Assembly (NCBI GenBank): GCA_025499705.1 | Contig: JAFMVE010000022.1 | Coordinates: 25,043-89,042 of the forward strand | From: Carboxylicivirga caseinilyticus | GTDB taxonomy: Bacteria > Bacteroidota > Bacteroidia > Bacteroidales > Marinilabiliaceae | DNA: 64,000 nucleotides | Direction of reading: 5' to 3' | In this document: positions 16,909-25,256 of the stretch, in pieces | Layout of the letters: every line of letters starts with the position of its first letter | How positions within the stretch are numbered: position 1 is the first letter of the stretch | Translations under genes and position numbers: made by a program | The notes under the pieces: model-generated | Told to the model about the DNA's origin: nothing | Databases searched by the model: none | The model's input: only the letters and a program-made list of their open reading frames with translations

Positions 16909-17919
16909 ATGAAAAAAGTAACCATAAGTGATATTGCCAGGAAATTAAATATGACAGCCTCTACTGTTTCGAGGGCTTTGGCAAATAATACACGGGTTAG
17001 TGAAAGTACACGGGCAAAAGTGCAGGTGACAGCCAGGGAGATGGGATATCAGCCGAATGTTATGGCAGCTTCGTTGCGCAAAGGAACAAGTGATTCCATT
17101 GGTATGATTGTACCACGAATCAATCGTCATTTCTTTAGCAATGTAATCAGTGGAGTTGAGGAAATATTAAATCCGGCCGGATATAATCTGGTTATCATTC
17201 AAAGCGGTGAGATGTTAAGCCGGGAGGTGAAGGCTGTAGAGTCGCTGTTGCAGAACAGGGTTGGAGGGATTATTATTTCTTTGTCGCTTCAAACCAACAG
17301 TTTTGAACATCTGCAGGAAGTAATTAAGCACAATGTGCCGTTGGTTCAATTCGACCGGGTAACAAAAAGTCTGCCCGGATCAAAAATAACAAACGATAAT
17401 TATACCGGAGGTTATCTGGCGACACGTCATCTGATTAAATGTGGATTTAAGCATATTGCTCATTTTAGTGGAAGTTATAAGCTAAGAGCTTATCGCGAAA
17501 GAAAGGCGGGTTATATAGCTGCTTTGGAAGAGGCAGGTATGAAAGTGGATGAGAAATTGATAGTGGATGATGTAATTACCCGTGATGCCGGTTATTCTCA
17601 CATTCATAAACTAGTAATGCGTACCAGTGCTGATGCTGTTTTTTGTGCGGGTGATTATAGTGCTCTTGGGGCCATGGAAGGGTTGAAGTCTCTAGGTTAT
17701 CATATTCCGGATCAATTTGGGATTGTGGGTTTTGCCAATGAGCCATTTTCCGAATTAATGGATCCAGCTTTGTCTTCAGTGGAGCAAAATGCTTTGGAGA
17801 TGGGAAATAAGGTAGCCGCAGCTATGATAAAAGCTATTCAAAAGGAAGAAGTGCCGGAAGAAGAAGTTATACCTGTTCGGTTTATAGGTAGAAGTTCTTC
17901 ATGGAAAGATTATAGATAA
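16909..17919 (+). CDS. LacI-family regulator of uronate/unsaturated-uronide genes
   Basis: 336 residues with a standard LacI DNA-binding domain (about 3-55: VTISDIARKLNMTASTVSRAL, hinge MAASLRKG) and a sensor domain (about 60-332) of the galactose/ribose-binding type. It begins a plus-strand operon with kduI 16 nt downstream and is divergent from uxaC, so it probably controls both. An operator-like palindrome sits in its own promoter. A KDG- or DKI-like ketodeoxy acid is a plausible inducer by analogy with KdgR-type regulators; this is inference. It is not close in sequence to the other LacI protein at 5887-6939. Confidence 0.88.
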   Translation: MKKVTISDIARKLNMTASTVSRALANNTRVSESTRAKVQVTAREMGYQPNVMAASLRKGTSDSIGMIVPRINRHFFSNVISGVEEILNPAGYNLVIIQSGEMLSREVKAVESLLQNRVGGIIISLSLQTNSFEHLQEVIKHNVPLVQFDRVTKSLPGSKITNDNYTGGYLATRHLIKCGFKHIAHFSGSYKLRAYRERKAGYIAALEEAGMKVDEKLIVDDVITRDAGYSHIHKLVMRTSADAVFCAGDYSALGAMEGLKSLGYHIPDQFGIVGFANEPFSELMDPALSSVEQNALEMGNKVAAAMIKAIQKEEVPEEEVIPVRFIGRSSSWKDYR

Positions 17920-17935
17920 CTAAAAATAAAATATT

Positions 17936-18772
17936 ATGAGTTTAGAACTTCGTTATGCAGTACATCCTCAGGATGCTAAATCTTATGATACAGAACGTAT
18001 CAGAAAAGAATTTTTGATTGAAAAAGTAATGGTTCCCGGCGAAATTAGTCTGGTTTATTCGATGTATGATCGTTATATGGTTGGAGGTGTAGTGCCTTTA
18101 GAAAAGCCAATTAACCTGGGAACCTATGATGAGTTGAAGTCTGAATATTTTCTTAACCGTCGAGAAATGGGAATTATCAACGTTGGAGGTAGTGGAACAG
18201 TTACTGCTGACGGTGTTGAATATAAATTAGAATATAAAGAGGCTTTGTACTTGGGTAGTGGCATTAAAGATGTTGTTTTTACCTCAGCTGATGCTTCAAA
18301 ACCAGCTCATTTTTACGTTAATTCAGCTCCTGCTCATAAGTCTTTACCGTCTAAGCATGTTACTTTGAAAGATGCTAATGTTTTGCAACTGGGTGCATTG
18401 GAGACTTCAAATGAGCGTCAGATCAATCAGCTTTTGGTTAAAGAAGTTGTTGAGACTTGTCAGCTTCAAATGGGTATGACGGAGTTGAAACCTGGTAGTG
18501 TTTGGAATACTATGCCAGCTCATACACACAATCGTCGTATGGAAGCTTATTTCTATTTTGAGGTACCTGAAAAACAAGCGATCTGTCACTTCATGGGTCA
18601 ACCAGATGAAACACGTCATATCTGGATGCAGAATGAACAGGCGGTGTTATCGCCATCATGGAGTATTCATAGTGCTGCAGGTACATCCAACTATATCTTT
18701 ATTTGGGGTATGGCAGGTGAGAATCTTGATTATGGAGATATGGATGTACGTCAGCCAAACGAATTAAAATAA
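17936..18772 (+). CDS. kduI: 5-keto-4-deoxyuronate isomerase
   Basis: Converts 5-keto-4-deoxyuronate (DKI) to 2,5-diketo-3-deoxygluconate (DKII) in the cytoplasm, part of unsaturated galacturonate breakdown. The 278-residue length equals that of E. coli KduI. The zinc ligands H196, H198 and E203 in [12 protein letters not shown] fall at the same residue numbers as in the E. coli enzyme, with a further histidine in SIHSAAG. It is followed at 9 nt by kdgF, which makes its substrate, and then by kduD, which uses its product. Confidence 0.97.
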   Translation: MSLELRYAVHPQDAKSYDTERIRKEFLIEKVMVPGEISLVYSMYDRYMVGGVVPLEKPINLGTYDELKSEYFLNRREMGIINVGGSGTVTADGVEYKLEYKEALYLGSGIKDVVFTSADASKPAHFYVNSAPAHKSLPSKHVTLKDANVLQLGALETSNERQINQLLVKEVVETCQLQMGMTELKPGSVWNTMPAHTHNRRMEAYFYFEVPEKQAICHFMGQPDETRHIWMQNEQAVLSPSWSIHSAAGTSNYIFIWGMAGENLDYGDMDVRQPNELK

Positions 18773-18781
18773 TATTATTAG

Positions 18782-19120
18782 ATGAAATATGTGGGTAAAT
18801 ACGACGAGTTGCCGGTTACAAAAGTAGCTGATGGCATTGAGCGGAGAATTTTAAAAACAGATCATCTGATGATGGTTAATGTTGAATTTACTGACGGACC
18901 AACGGAAAATCCGGATCCATTTCATTCGCATCCTCATGAACAGGTTTCCTATATGATCGAAGGTGAAATTTACTTGTTGGTAGGCGATGATGAAAAGGTA
19001 TACCTTAAGGCAGGTGACCATTTTGCGATACCATCAGGTGTTCCTCATACTATTCAACGATTAACTCCGATTGTTAGACTCATTGATTGTTTTACCCCTT
19101 TACGACAGGATTTTTTATAA
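18782..19120 (+). CDS. kdgF: Cupin protein, unsaturated uronate linearising enzyme
   Basis: 112-residue single-domain cupin. KdgF enzymes speed ring opening of 4,5-unsaturated uronates to DKI, which KduI then isomerises. The cupin metal motif is visible: H48, H50, H52 and Q54 in PFHSHPHEQ, and H89 in GVPHTIQ. The length matches characterised KdgF proteins. Its place between kduI and kduD is the expected genomic setting, and makes this role much likelier than a generic cupin. Confidence 0.9.
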   Translation: MKYVGKYDELPVTKVADGIERRILKTDHLMMVNVEFTDGPTENPDPFHSHPHEQVSYMIEGEIYLLVGDDEKVYLKAGDHFAIPSGVPHTIQRLTPIVRLIDCFTPLRQDFL

Positions 19121-19135
19121 AACTTATTGCATAAA

Positions 19136-19936
19136 ATGATACAAGAATTATTTGACTTATCAGGAAAAGTAGCCCTTATTACCGGTGGAACACATGGTAT
19201 TGGTATGGCTATCGGTAAAGTGTTAGGAAAAGCAGGTGCTAAAATCTGTGTAAATGACCTGGCTGAAGATAAACTGGAAGCTTGTAAAGCGGCATATGCC
19301 AAGGATGGTATTGATGTTTACACATTGGTTTTTAATGTTACCAACGAGGCTGATGTTGACAAAGGAATTACTCAAATCGAGAATGAAGTTGGACCTGTTG
19401 ATATCCTTGTAAATAATGCCGGAATTATTAAGCGTATTCCTATTTTGGATATGCCAATTTCAGATTTTCAACAAGTGATTGATGTTGACCTGGTTGCTCC
19501 ATTGATTGTTGCTAAGCGTGTTGCTCCAAAGATGATTGAGAGAAAAGGAGGTAAAATCATCAATATGTGTTCGATGATGAGTGTTTATGGACGTAATTCT
19601 GTTTCGGCTTATGCTGCTGCAAAAGGTGGACTAAAGTTGTTGACAGCCAATATGTGCTGCGAATGGGCTAAGCATGGTTTGCAAATAAATGGAATTGGTC
19701 CTGGTTATATCGCAACCTCTCAAACGGCTCCAATTCGAGAAAATGGTCATCCTTTTAATGATTTGGTAATGACTCGTACTCCTGCTGCACGTTGGGGTGA
19801 GCCTGAAGATATAGGGAATGCTGCATTGTTCTTGGCATCAAAGGCAAGTGAATTCGTAAATGGTCATGTGTTGTATGTTGATGGAGGTATTTTGGCCAAT
19901 TTTGGTTATGTAAAAGGCGAAAATGATCTTGACTAA
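19136..19936 (+). CDS. kduD: 2-deoxy-D-gluconate 3-dehydrogenase type SDR
   Basis: Reduces 2,5-diketo-3-deoxygluconate (DKII) to KDG using NADH, delivering the unsaturated-uronide carbon to KdgK. 266 residues from the ATG at 19136, which is preferred over an in-frame TTG at 19127. SDR motifs are complete: GGTHGIGMAIG (about 17-27), NNAG, and YAAAKGG with the catalytic Tyr and Lys, plus the DGG near the C terminus. It follows kdgF by 15 nt and is followed at 1 nt by a lipoprotein gene, so translational coupling is likely. Confidence 0.92.
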   Translation: MIQELFDLSGKVALITGGTHGIGMAIGKVLGKAGAKICVNDLAEDKLEACKAAYAKDGIDVYTLVFNVTNEADVDKGITQIENEVGPVDILVNNAGIIKRIPILDMPISDFQQVIDVDLVAPLIVAKRVAPKMIERKGGKIINMCSMMSVYGRNSVSAYAAAKGGLKLLTANMCCEWAKHGLQINGIGPGYIATSQTAPIRENGHPFNDLVMTRTPAARWGEPEDIGNAALFLASKASEFVNGHVLYVDGGILANFGYVKGENDLD

Positions 19937-19937
19937 G

Positions 19938-21098
19938 ATGAAGAAATTTCTTCCAATTTCTGCAATGGTATTGGTGTTTGTATTTTCAAGATGCAGTGCA
20001 CCAGTGCCTACAGTTACAGTGACGAATCCTGCTGATTTCAATCGTGTAATTGAAACAGTGGAAGTGAAGCTGGCTGATGTTAATATTCAAAATGGAAAAG
20101 CGATTGTAATCGATCAGGAGTCAGATAAAGAAGTTTTAAGTCAGTTGATTGATACAGATGGAGATGAAGTCTCAGATGTTATTCTGTTTCAGGTGGAGTT
20201 GAAGGCAAATGAATCAAAAAACTTTTGGGTAAAAGAAGGTGAGAGTTCTATAGAACCTACTGAAGTGAAAACATTTGCTCGCTTTGTACCTGAGCGTACC
20301 GATGATTATACCTGGGAAAATGATCGTGTTGCATTTCGTACGTATGGTCCAGAGGCGCAAAGGATGGTTGAAGAGAATATTCCGGGTGGAACCTTAAGTA
20401 GTGGAGTGGATTGCTGGTTGAAGAAAGTAGATTATTCAATTATAGATAAATGGTACGCTGGTTATCAGAATGACCACATGTATTATCATAGTGATCATGG
20501 TGAAGGTTTGGATAATTATCACGTTGGATCCAGTCGTGGTTGTGGAGGTACAGGAGTTTATAAAAATGGAGTGTTGTATACATCAAAAAACTTTGTAGCG
20601 CACAAGAGCTTTTTTAACGGTCCTGTTTCAACAGAATTTGAATTGGATTATATGCCTTATGATGTGGATGGTGCAATGGTGAAAGAGCGAAAAGTTATCT
20701 CCATAGATCTGGGTAGTAACATGACTAAATTTGTAGTGTATGTTGAAGGTACTGATACGCTTACATCTGGTGTTACATTTCACGATCGTAAAGGCACTTT
20801 TTCGAACAATGATGAATTAGGATGGATTAACTGGTATGCTCCTCATTTTGGCGAAGAGATCAGTAATGCTATTGTTGCTTCTTCTGATTATTATGCGGGC
20901 CATTCAAAAATTGAAACAGATGTGCCTGATGCGAGTCAAGGTCTGTTGCATTTAAAAGTTGTTGATGGTAAAGTTGAGTTTTATTCCGGATTTTTCTGGA
21001 GCGGAAGTAAACAATTTGAAGGTAATGAGCAGTGGGAAGCTTATTTAAATGTATTTGCTAAATGTTTGAATACACCTTTAAAAGTTGAAGTGAAATAA
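19938..21098 (+). CDS. DUF4861-family lipoprotein
   Basis: 386 residues from the ATG at 19938, 1 nt after the kduD stop. The upstream in-frame ATG at 19923 lies inside kduD and would weaken the signal. A lipoprotein signal ends at FSRC (cysteine about 19), so it is envelope-anchored. The best-defined segment is rich in His, Asp and Glu: HMYYHSDHGEGLDNY (H180, H184, D186, H187, E189, D192) followed by GSSRGCGGTG, which looks like an active or metal site. Other blocks are FVPERTDDYTWENDRVAFR and GWINWYAPHFG. The family is often next to pectin and uronate genes in Bacteroidota; I know no established reaction. Cotranscription with kduI, kdgF and kduD suggests work on unsaturated oligouronides. 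Confidence 0.85.
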   Translation: MKKFLPISAMVLVFVFSRCSAPVPTVTVTNPADFNRVIETVEVKLADVNIQNGKAIVIDQESDKEVLSQLIDTDGDEVSDVILFQVELKANESKNFWVKEGESSIEPTEVKTFARFVPERTDDYTWENDRVAFRTYGPEAQRMVEENIPGGTLSSGVDCWLKKVDYSIIDKWYAGYQNDHMYYHSDHGEGLDNYHVGSSRGCGGTGVYKNGVLYTSKNFVAHKSFFNGPVSTEFELDYMPYDVDGAMVKERKVISIDLGSNMTKFVVYVEGTDTLTSGVTFHDRKGTFSNNDELGWINWYAPHFGEEISNAIVASSDYYAGHSKIETDVPDASQGLLHLKVVDGKVEFYSGFFWSGSKQFEGNEQWEAYLNVFAKCLNTPLKVEVK

Positions 21099-21121
21099 TT
21101 CAAAATTGAAATAATGATAAG

Positions 21122-21152
21122 ACCCGATTCTGATACAGGATCGGGTTTTTTA
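21122..21152 (+). terminator. Terminator after the kdu operon
   Basis: ACCCGATTCTG pairs along its full length (one G-T) with CAGGATCGGGT around a 3-nt loop, followed by TTTTTT. Confidence 0.93.
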
Positions 21153-21207
21153 TGTTTTAATAAAATAATTTTCTTAAAGAAAAGATGCTTCTTTTATAAA
21201 TAAAGTT

Positions 21208-21233
21208 TACCTTTGACCATACCAGAACAGAAC
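21208..21233 (+). promoter_or_regulatory. Promoter -7 box and operator for the xylose regulator gene
   Basis: TACCTTTG (21208-21215) fits TAnnTTTG; no clear TTG at -33. It is followed at once by GACCATACCAGAACAGAAC (21215-21233), repeated with one change before xylB. This is a likely operator for the GntR-type regulator, implying autoregulation. Confidence 0.72.
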
Positions 21234-21256
21234 ACGTAAAAATTAAAGTTTAGAAG

Positions 21257-22243
21257 ATGGAGTTTAGTATTAATCCGGCAAGTGATATTCCCAAATTTCA
21301 ACAATTGGTTGATCAGGTAATAAATGCACTTGCAGAGAATAAATTGTTTGAAGGGGATCAGTTGCCGTCGGTAAATCAGATTTGCCAGACTTATAAATTG
21401 TCGCGTGATACGGTTTTTAAGGCGTATGGGATTCTTAAAGAACAAGGTGTGATAGAATCGGTGCCCAATAAAGGTTACTTTGTTGCTAAAGAGGGGCGTA
21501 AGGTGTTTTTGTTTCTGGATACATTGAAAGCTTATAAAGAGGTTTTGTACGGTAGTTTTGTTAAAAATCTTGACAAGGATACTATTGCGGACGTACATTT
21601 TCATCATTATAATATTGATGTTTTTAAAAAGTTAATAACCGAAAGTCGGGGGAGGTACAGTAAATATATTATTATGCCATTTGCGCATAAGGGAGTGGAA
21701 GAGGTGGTAAGCATGTTGCCTGCTGATAAGACCCTTATTATTGACTGGGATACAAATATTAAAAGTATTACCAATAAGTTATATCAGGATTTTGGACAGG
21801 CTGTTATTGAAGCTTTATCGGAAGCAGAGCATTTGCTAAGGAGGTATAATAAACTGATAATGGTGTATCCTGAATTTACTAATCATCCCAAAATAACGGT
21901 AGACTATTTTAAGCAGTATTGCAATAAAAAGAAATTTGATTACAGTGTTTTAGTGGATTCAGGTACATTAAATGTGAAGGCTGGGGAGATGTATTTTAGT
22001 GTAAGTGATCGAATGCTTGGTGAGATACTGGAACAATGTAGGGAAAAGAAACTGGAGCCGGGTGTTGATGTTGGAATTTTATCGTATAACGAAACGCCGA
22101 TGAAGAAATTTATTTATAAGGGTATATCTGTTATCTCAACTGATTTTAAGCTAATGGGACAAAAAGCTGCAGCTTTTGCTTCGGAAGATATGAAGCTGGA
22201 TTTTTGTGTGCCAACAAAAATATTTTTCAGAGAATCATTGTAG
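21257..22243 (+). CDS. xylR: GntR-type regulator of xylose genes
   Basis: 328 residues: an N-terminal GntR winged helix (about 8-75, with LPSVNQICQTYKLSRDTVFKA and GVIESVPNKGYFV) fused to a periplasmic-binding-like sensor domain (about 80-325), not the FadR or HutC effector domains. Such GntR-sensor fusions control sugar genes in Bacteroidota. It is 64 nt before xylB, and a 19-bp motif is shared by both promoters. D-xylose or xylulose is the natural candidate effector. The symbol is functional inference from context. Confidence 0.82.
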   Translation: MEFSINPASDIPKFQQLVDQVINALAENKLFEGDQLPSVNQICQTYKLSRDTVFKAYGILKEQGVIESVPNKGYFVAKEGRKVFLFLDTLKAYKEVLYGSFVKNLDKDTIADVHFHHYNIDVFKKLITESRGRYSKYIIMPFAHKGVEEVVSMLPADKTLIIDWDTNIKSITNKLYQDFGQAVIEALSEAEHLLRRYNKLIMVYPEFTNHPKITVDYFKQYCNKKKFDYSVLVDSGTLNVKAGEMYFSVSDRMLGEILEQCREKKLEPGVDVGILSYNETPMKKFIYKGISVISTDFKLMGQKAAAFASEDMKLDFCVPTKIFFRESL

Positions 22244-22286
22244 TAATGAATCTTTTTTATAGCTTTGGACCATACCACAACAGAAC
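22238..22286 (+). promoter_or_regulatory. xylB promoter with regulator site
   Basis: TTG (22238-22240), 19 nt, TAGCTTTG (22260-22267) is a canonical Bacteroidota promoter. GACCATACCACAACAGAAC (22268-22286) starts right after the -7 box and covers the start point, identical in 18 of 19 positions to the site before the regulator gene. Confidence 0.8.
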
Positions 22287-22307
22287 GGAACACTAATAAA
22301 GCGCAAT

Positions 22308-23780
22308 ATGTATTCACTAGGTTTTGACATAGGAAGTTCTTCAGTAAAAGTTGCTTTGCTGGATGTAAATACCGGTAAGGCAGTTGATTCAGCTTTCTAT
22401 CCGAAAGAGGAAATGGCTATTTCTTCACCTCAGCCCGATTGGGCAGAACAGCATCCGAATGATTGGTGGGCTAATTTAAAATTAGCTTTAAAGGATGTGC
22501 TAGGTAACTCAAAAGTAGAGGTTACTCAAATCAAATCGATTGGTATCTCATACCAGATGCACGGATTGGTAGTGGTGGATAAAGAAGGGGAGGTTTTACG
22601 TCCTGCAATTATCTGGTGCGACAGTCGTGCCATTAAATATGGTAACGATGCCTTTGATAAATTAGGTGAGGAACACTGTTTATCACATATGTTGAATTCG
22701 CCAGGTAATTTCACAGCTTCAAAATTGAAGTGGGTTAAAGAAAATGAACCTGAGGTTTTTAATAAAATTGATAAGATCATGTTACCTGGCGATTACATTG
22801 CGTATCGTTTAACCGGTGATATTGTTACTACTAAAAGTGGTTTGTCGGAAGGAATCTTCTGGGATTTTCAAACACAAAGTGTGTCAAAAGAACTTTTGGA
22901 ATACTATGGTTTTGAGGCAAGTGTAATACCAACTATAAAAGAAACTTTTGAAGTTCAGGGAACATTAACCGAAGAAGTTGCAAAAGAGTTGAATCTGGCA
23001 GCAGGAATAGCAGTTTCTTACAGGGCTGGAGATCAGCCTAATAATGCTTTAAGCTTAAATGTATTGAAACCTGGAGAAGTGGCTGCTACTGCAGGAACTT
23101 CCGGTGTTGTTTATGGTGTTAGTGACCAGTTGAAATACGATCCCAAGGGCCGTGTTAATACATTTGCTCATGTTAATCATAGCAATGTCGATCCACGTTT
23201 GGGTGTTTTATTGTGTATCAACGGAACAGGGATCCTGAACTCCTGGTTACGAAAAAATATTGCTTCAGAATTGGACTATGTACAGATGAATGAAGAAGCA
23301 TCTGCAGTTGCACCTGGTAGCAATGGCTTATTGTTCTTCCCGTTTGGTAATGGTGCAGAACGGGTACTTCAAAATCAGAATCCGGGTTCAAGTTTGGTTA
23401 ATCTTAATTTCAATCATCATACAAGAGCACATATGTTACGTGCTGCTCAGGAGGGCATTGCATTCAGTTTTAAATTTGGAATGGATGTAATGGAACTGAC
23501 AGGTATTGAAACAAAAGTTATCAAAGCCGGAAAGGCAAATATGTTTCTGAGTCCGATATTTCGTCAAACATTGGCAGATGTTACCGGCTCAACCATCGAA
23601 TTGTATGAAACAGATGGAGCATTAGGAGCTGCCAGAGGAGCGGCTTATGGTGCAGGTTTATTCGACTCGTTGGATGTGGCATTTGAATCTTTAGCCAAGG
23701 TTGAGGTTATCGAACCGAATAAAGACAATGAGTCTGTTTTGAAAGCAGCATATGAATTATGGAAATCACAATTAAAATAA
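22308..23780 (+). CDS. xylB: Xylulokinase
   Basis: Phosphorylates D-xylulose to xylulose-5-phosphate. 490 residues of the FGGY kinase family: N-terminal GFDIGSSSVKVALLD (about 4-18), the substrate segment SIGISYQMHGLVVVD (about 75-89), an IIWCDSRA block, the domain-linking AGDQPNNAL and GTSGVVYG ATP-site loops, and GAARGAAYGAG near the C terminus. It is first in a xylB-xylA-transporter run controlled by the adjacent GntR-type regulator. The assignment as xylulose rather than gluconate or rhamnulose kinase rests on xylA next door and family resemblance. Confidence 0.94.
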   Translation: MYSLGFDIGSSSVKVALLDVNTGKAVDSAFYPKEEMAISSPQPDWAEQHPNDWWANLKLALKDVLGNSKVEVTQIKSIGISYQMHGLVVVDKEGEVLRPAIIWCDSRAIKYGNDAFDKLGEEHCLSHMLNSPGNFTASKLKWVKENEPEVFNKIDKIMLPGDYIAYRLTGDIVTTKSGLSEGIFWDFQTQSVSKELLEYYGFEASVIPTIKETFEVQGTLTEEVAKELNLAAGIAVSYRAGDQPNNALSLNVLKPGEVAATAGTSGVVYGVSDQLKYDPKGRVNTFAHVNHSNVDPRLGVLLCINGTGILNSWLRKNIASELDYVQMNEEASAVAPGSNGLLFFPFGNGAERVLQNQNPGSSLVNLNFNHHTRAHMLRAAQEGIAFSFKFGMDVMELTGIETKVIKAGKANMFLSPIFRQTLADVTGSTIELYETDGALGAARGAAYGAGLFDSLDVAFESLAKVEVIEPNKDNESVLKAAYELWKSQLK

Positions 23781-23807
23781 AAAACTTACAATCTAATAGT
23801 TACAGTT

Positions 23808-25121
23808 ATGGCAACAAATGAATATTTTCCTGGAATAGGAAAGATTGGGTACGAGGGTAGAGATTCAAAAAATCCATTGGCATTTAAATGGTACAATCCT
23901 GAGCAGGTGATTGCAGGAAAAACAATGAAAGAGCATATGCGTTTTGCAATCGCTTACTGGCACTCTTTCTGCGCTAAAGGAGGTGATCCTTTCGGTGGTG
24001 ATACAATGAACTTTCCATGGGACAAAGGTACTGATGCTATGGATCGTGCAAAATATAAAATGGAAGCTGCATTTGAATTCTTTTCTAAGATTGGTGCTCC
24101 TTTCTATTGTTTTCACGATACTGATGTAGTTGGTGACGGATCTGTTTTTGAAATCGAAGATCGTTTACAGAAGATTATACCTATTGCTCAACAATATCAA
24201 AAAGAAACCGGTGTTAACTTGCTTTGGGGTACAGCAAACGTATTCTCGAATGCTCGTTACATGAACGGAGCTTCCACAAATCCTGATTTCAATGCCTTGG
24301 CTCATGCCGGTACTCAGGTAAAAAATGCAATTGATGCCACTATTGCTTTAGGAGGTCAAAATTATGTATTCTGGGGAGGACGTGAAGGTTATATGTCATT
24401 GTTGAATACAAACATGAAGCGCGAAAAAGATCACATGGCTCAGTTTTTAACTATGGCCCGTGATTATGCTCGTAGCAATGGTTTTAAAGGTAATTTCTTT
24501 ATTGAACCTAAACCAATGGAGCCATCTAAACATCAGTATGATGTTGATGCTGAAACTGTTATAGGATTCTTAAGAAATTATGGATTAGATAAAGATTTTA
24601 AATTAAACATTGAAGTAAACCACGCTACTTTGGCTCAACACACATTCGAACACGAATTGCAATGTGCAGCTGATGCAGGAATGTTAGGTAGTATGGATGC
24701 CAACAAAGGAGACTATCAAAACGGTTGGGATACAGATGAATTCCCTACAAACATCACTGAAACAGTACAGGCTATGATGGTGGTACTGCAGGCAGGTGGT
24801 TTACAAGGTGGTGGTATTAACTTTGATGCCAAAATCCGTCGTAATTCAACTGATACGGAAGATATCTTTATAGCTCACGTTTCAGGTATGGATACATTTG
24901 CACGTGCATTGGTTATTGCTGATGATATCCTTACAAATAGTGAATATCTGAAATTAAAAACAAATCGTTATGCATCATTTGATAGTGGTAAAGGTGCTGA
25001 CTTCGAAGCTGGTAAATTATCTTTAGAAGATTTAAGAACCATTGCTAAAGAAGTGGGTGAGCCTAATCAGATCAGTGGCAAGCAAGAGCGTTATGAGCAA
25101 TTGATCAACATGTATATCTAA
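23808..25121 (+). CDS. xylA: Xylose isomerase
   Basis: Interconverts D-xylose and D-xylulose. 437 residues, the long class II form. Visible are the catalytic FCFHDTDV-like segment (sequence [13 protein letters not shown], about 99-111), [15 protein letters not shown] (about 186-200), the metal-site [14 protein letters not shown] (about 231-244), the [10 protein letters not shown] block and DANKGD near 303-308. It starts 27 nt after xylB. The long gap after it holds nested inverted repeats before the transporter gene. Confidence 0.98.
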   Translation: MATNEYFPGIGKIGYEGRDSKNPLAFKWYNPEQVIAGKTMKEHMRFAIAYWHSFCAKGGDPFGGDTMNFPWDKGTDAMDRAKYKMEAAFEFFSKIGAPFYCFHDTDVVGDGSVFEIEDRLQKIIPIAQQYQKETGVNLLWGTANVFSNARYMNGASTNPDFNALAHAGTQVKNAIDATIALGGQNYVFWGGREGYMSLLNTNMKREKDHMAQFLTMARDYARSNGFKGNFFIEPKPMEPSKHQYDVDAETVIGFLRNYGLDKDFKLNIEVNHATLAQHTFEHELQCAADAGMLGSMDANKGDYQNGWDTDEFPTNITETVQAMMVVLQAGGLQGGGINFDAKIRRNSTDTEDIFIAHVSGMDTFARALVIADDILTNSEYLKLKTNRYASFDSGKGADFEAGKLSLEDLRTIAKEVGEPNQISGKQERYEQLINMYI

Positions 25122-25129
25122 TCATATTT

Positions 25130-25241
25130 TCCCGAAAGATATAAATACCGAACATAAATGCACTAATCGTTTTGGTTAGTGCATTTCTTAAGAGTACATT
25201 CAGGTAGGTCAACTTCAAACCAACTATCTTTCGGGATTTTT
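25130..25241 (+). promoter_or_regulatory. Nested inverted repeats between xylA and the xylose transporter
   Basis: Outer arms TCCCGAAAGATA (25130-25141) and TATCTTTCGGGA (25225-25236) pair perfectly over 12 bp, with TTTTT after the right arm. Inside is an 11-bp perfect hairpin, AAATGCACTAA (25156-25166) with TTAGTGCATTT (25176-25186), extendable by two pairs. The set resembles a terminator or attenuator whose stem is set by long-range folding. Confidence 0.75.
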
Positions 25242-25256
25242 ATAAATCCAGGTTTT

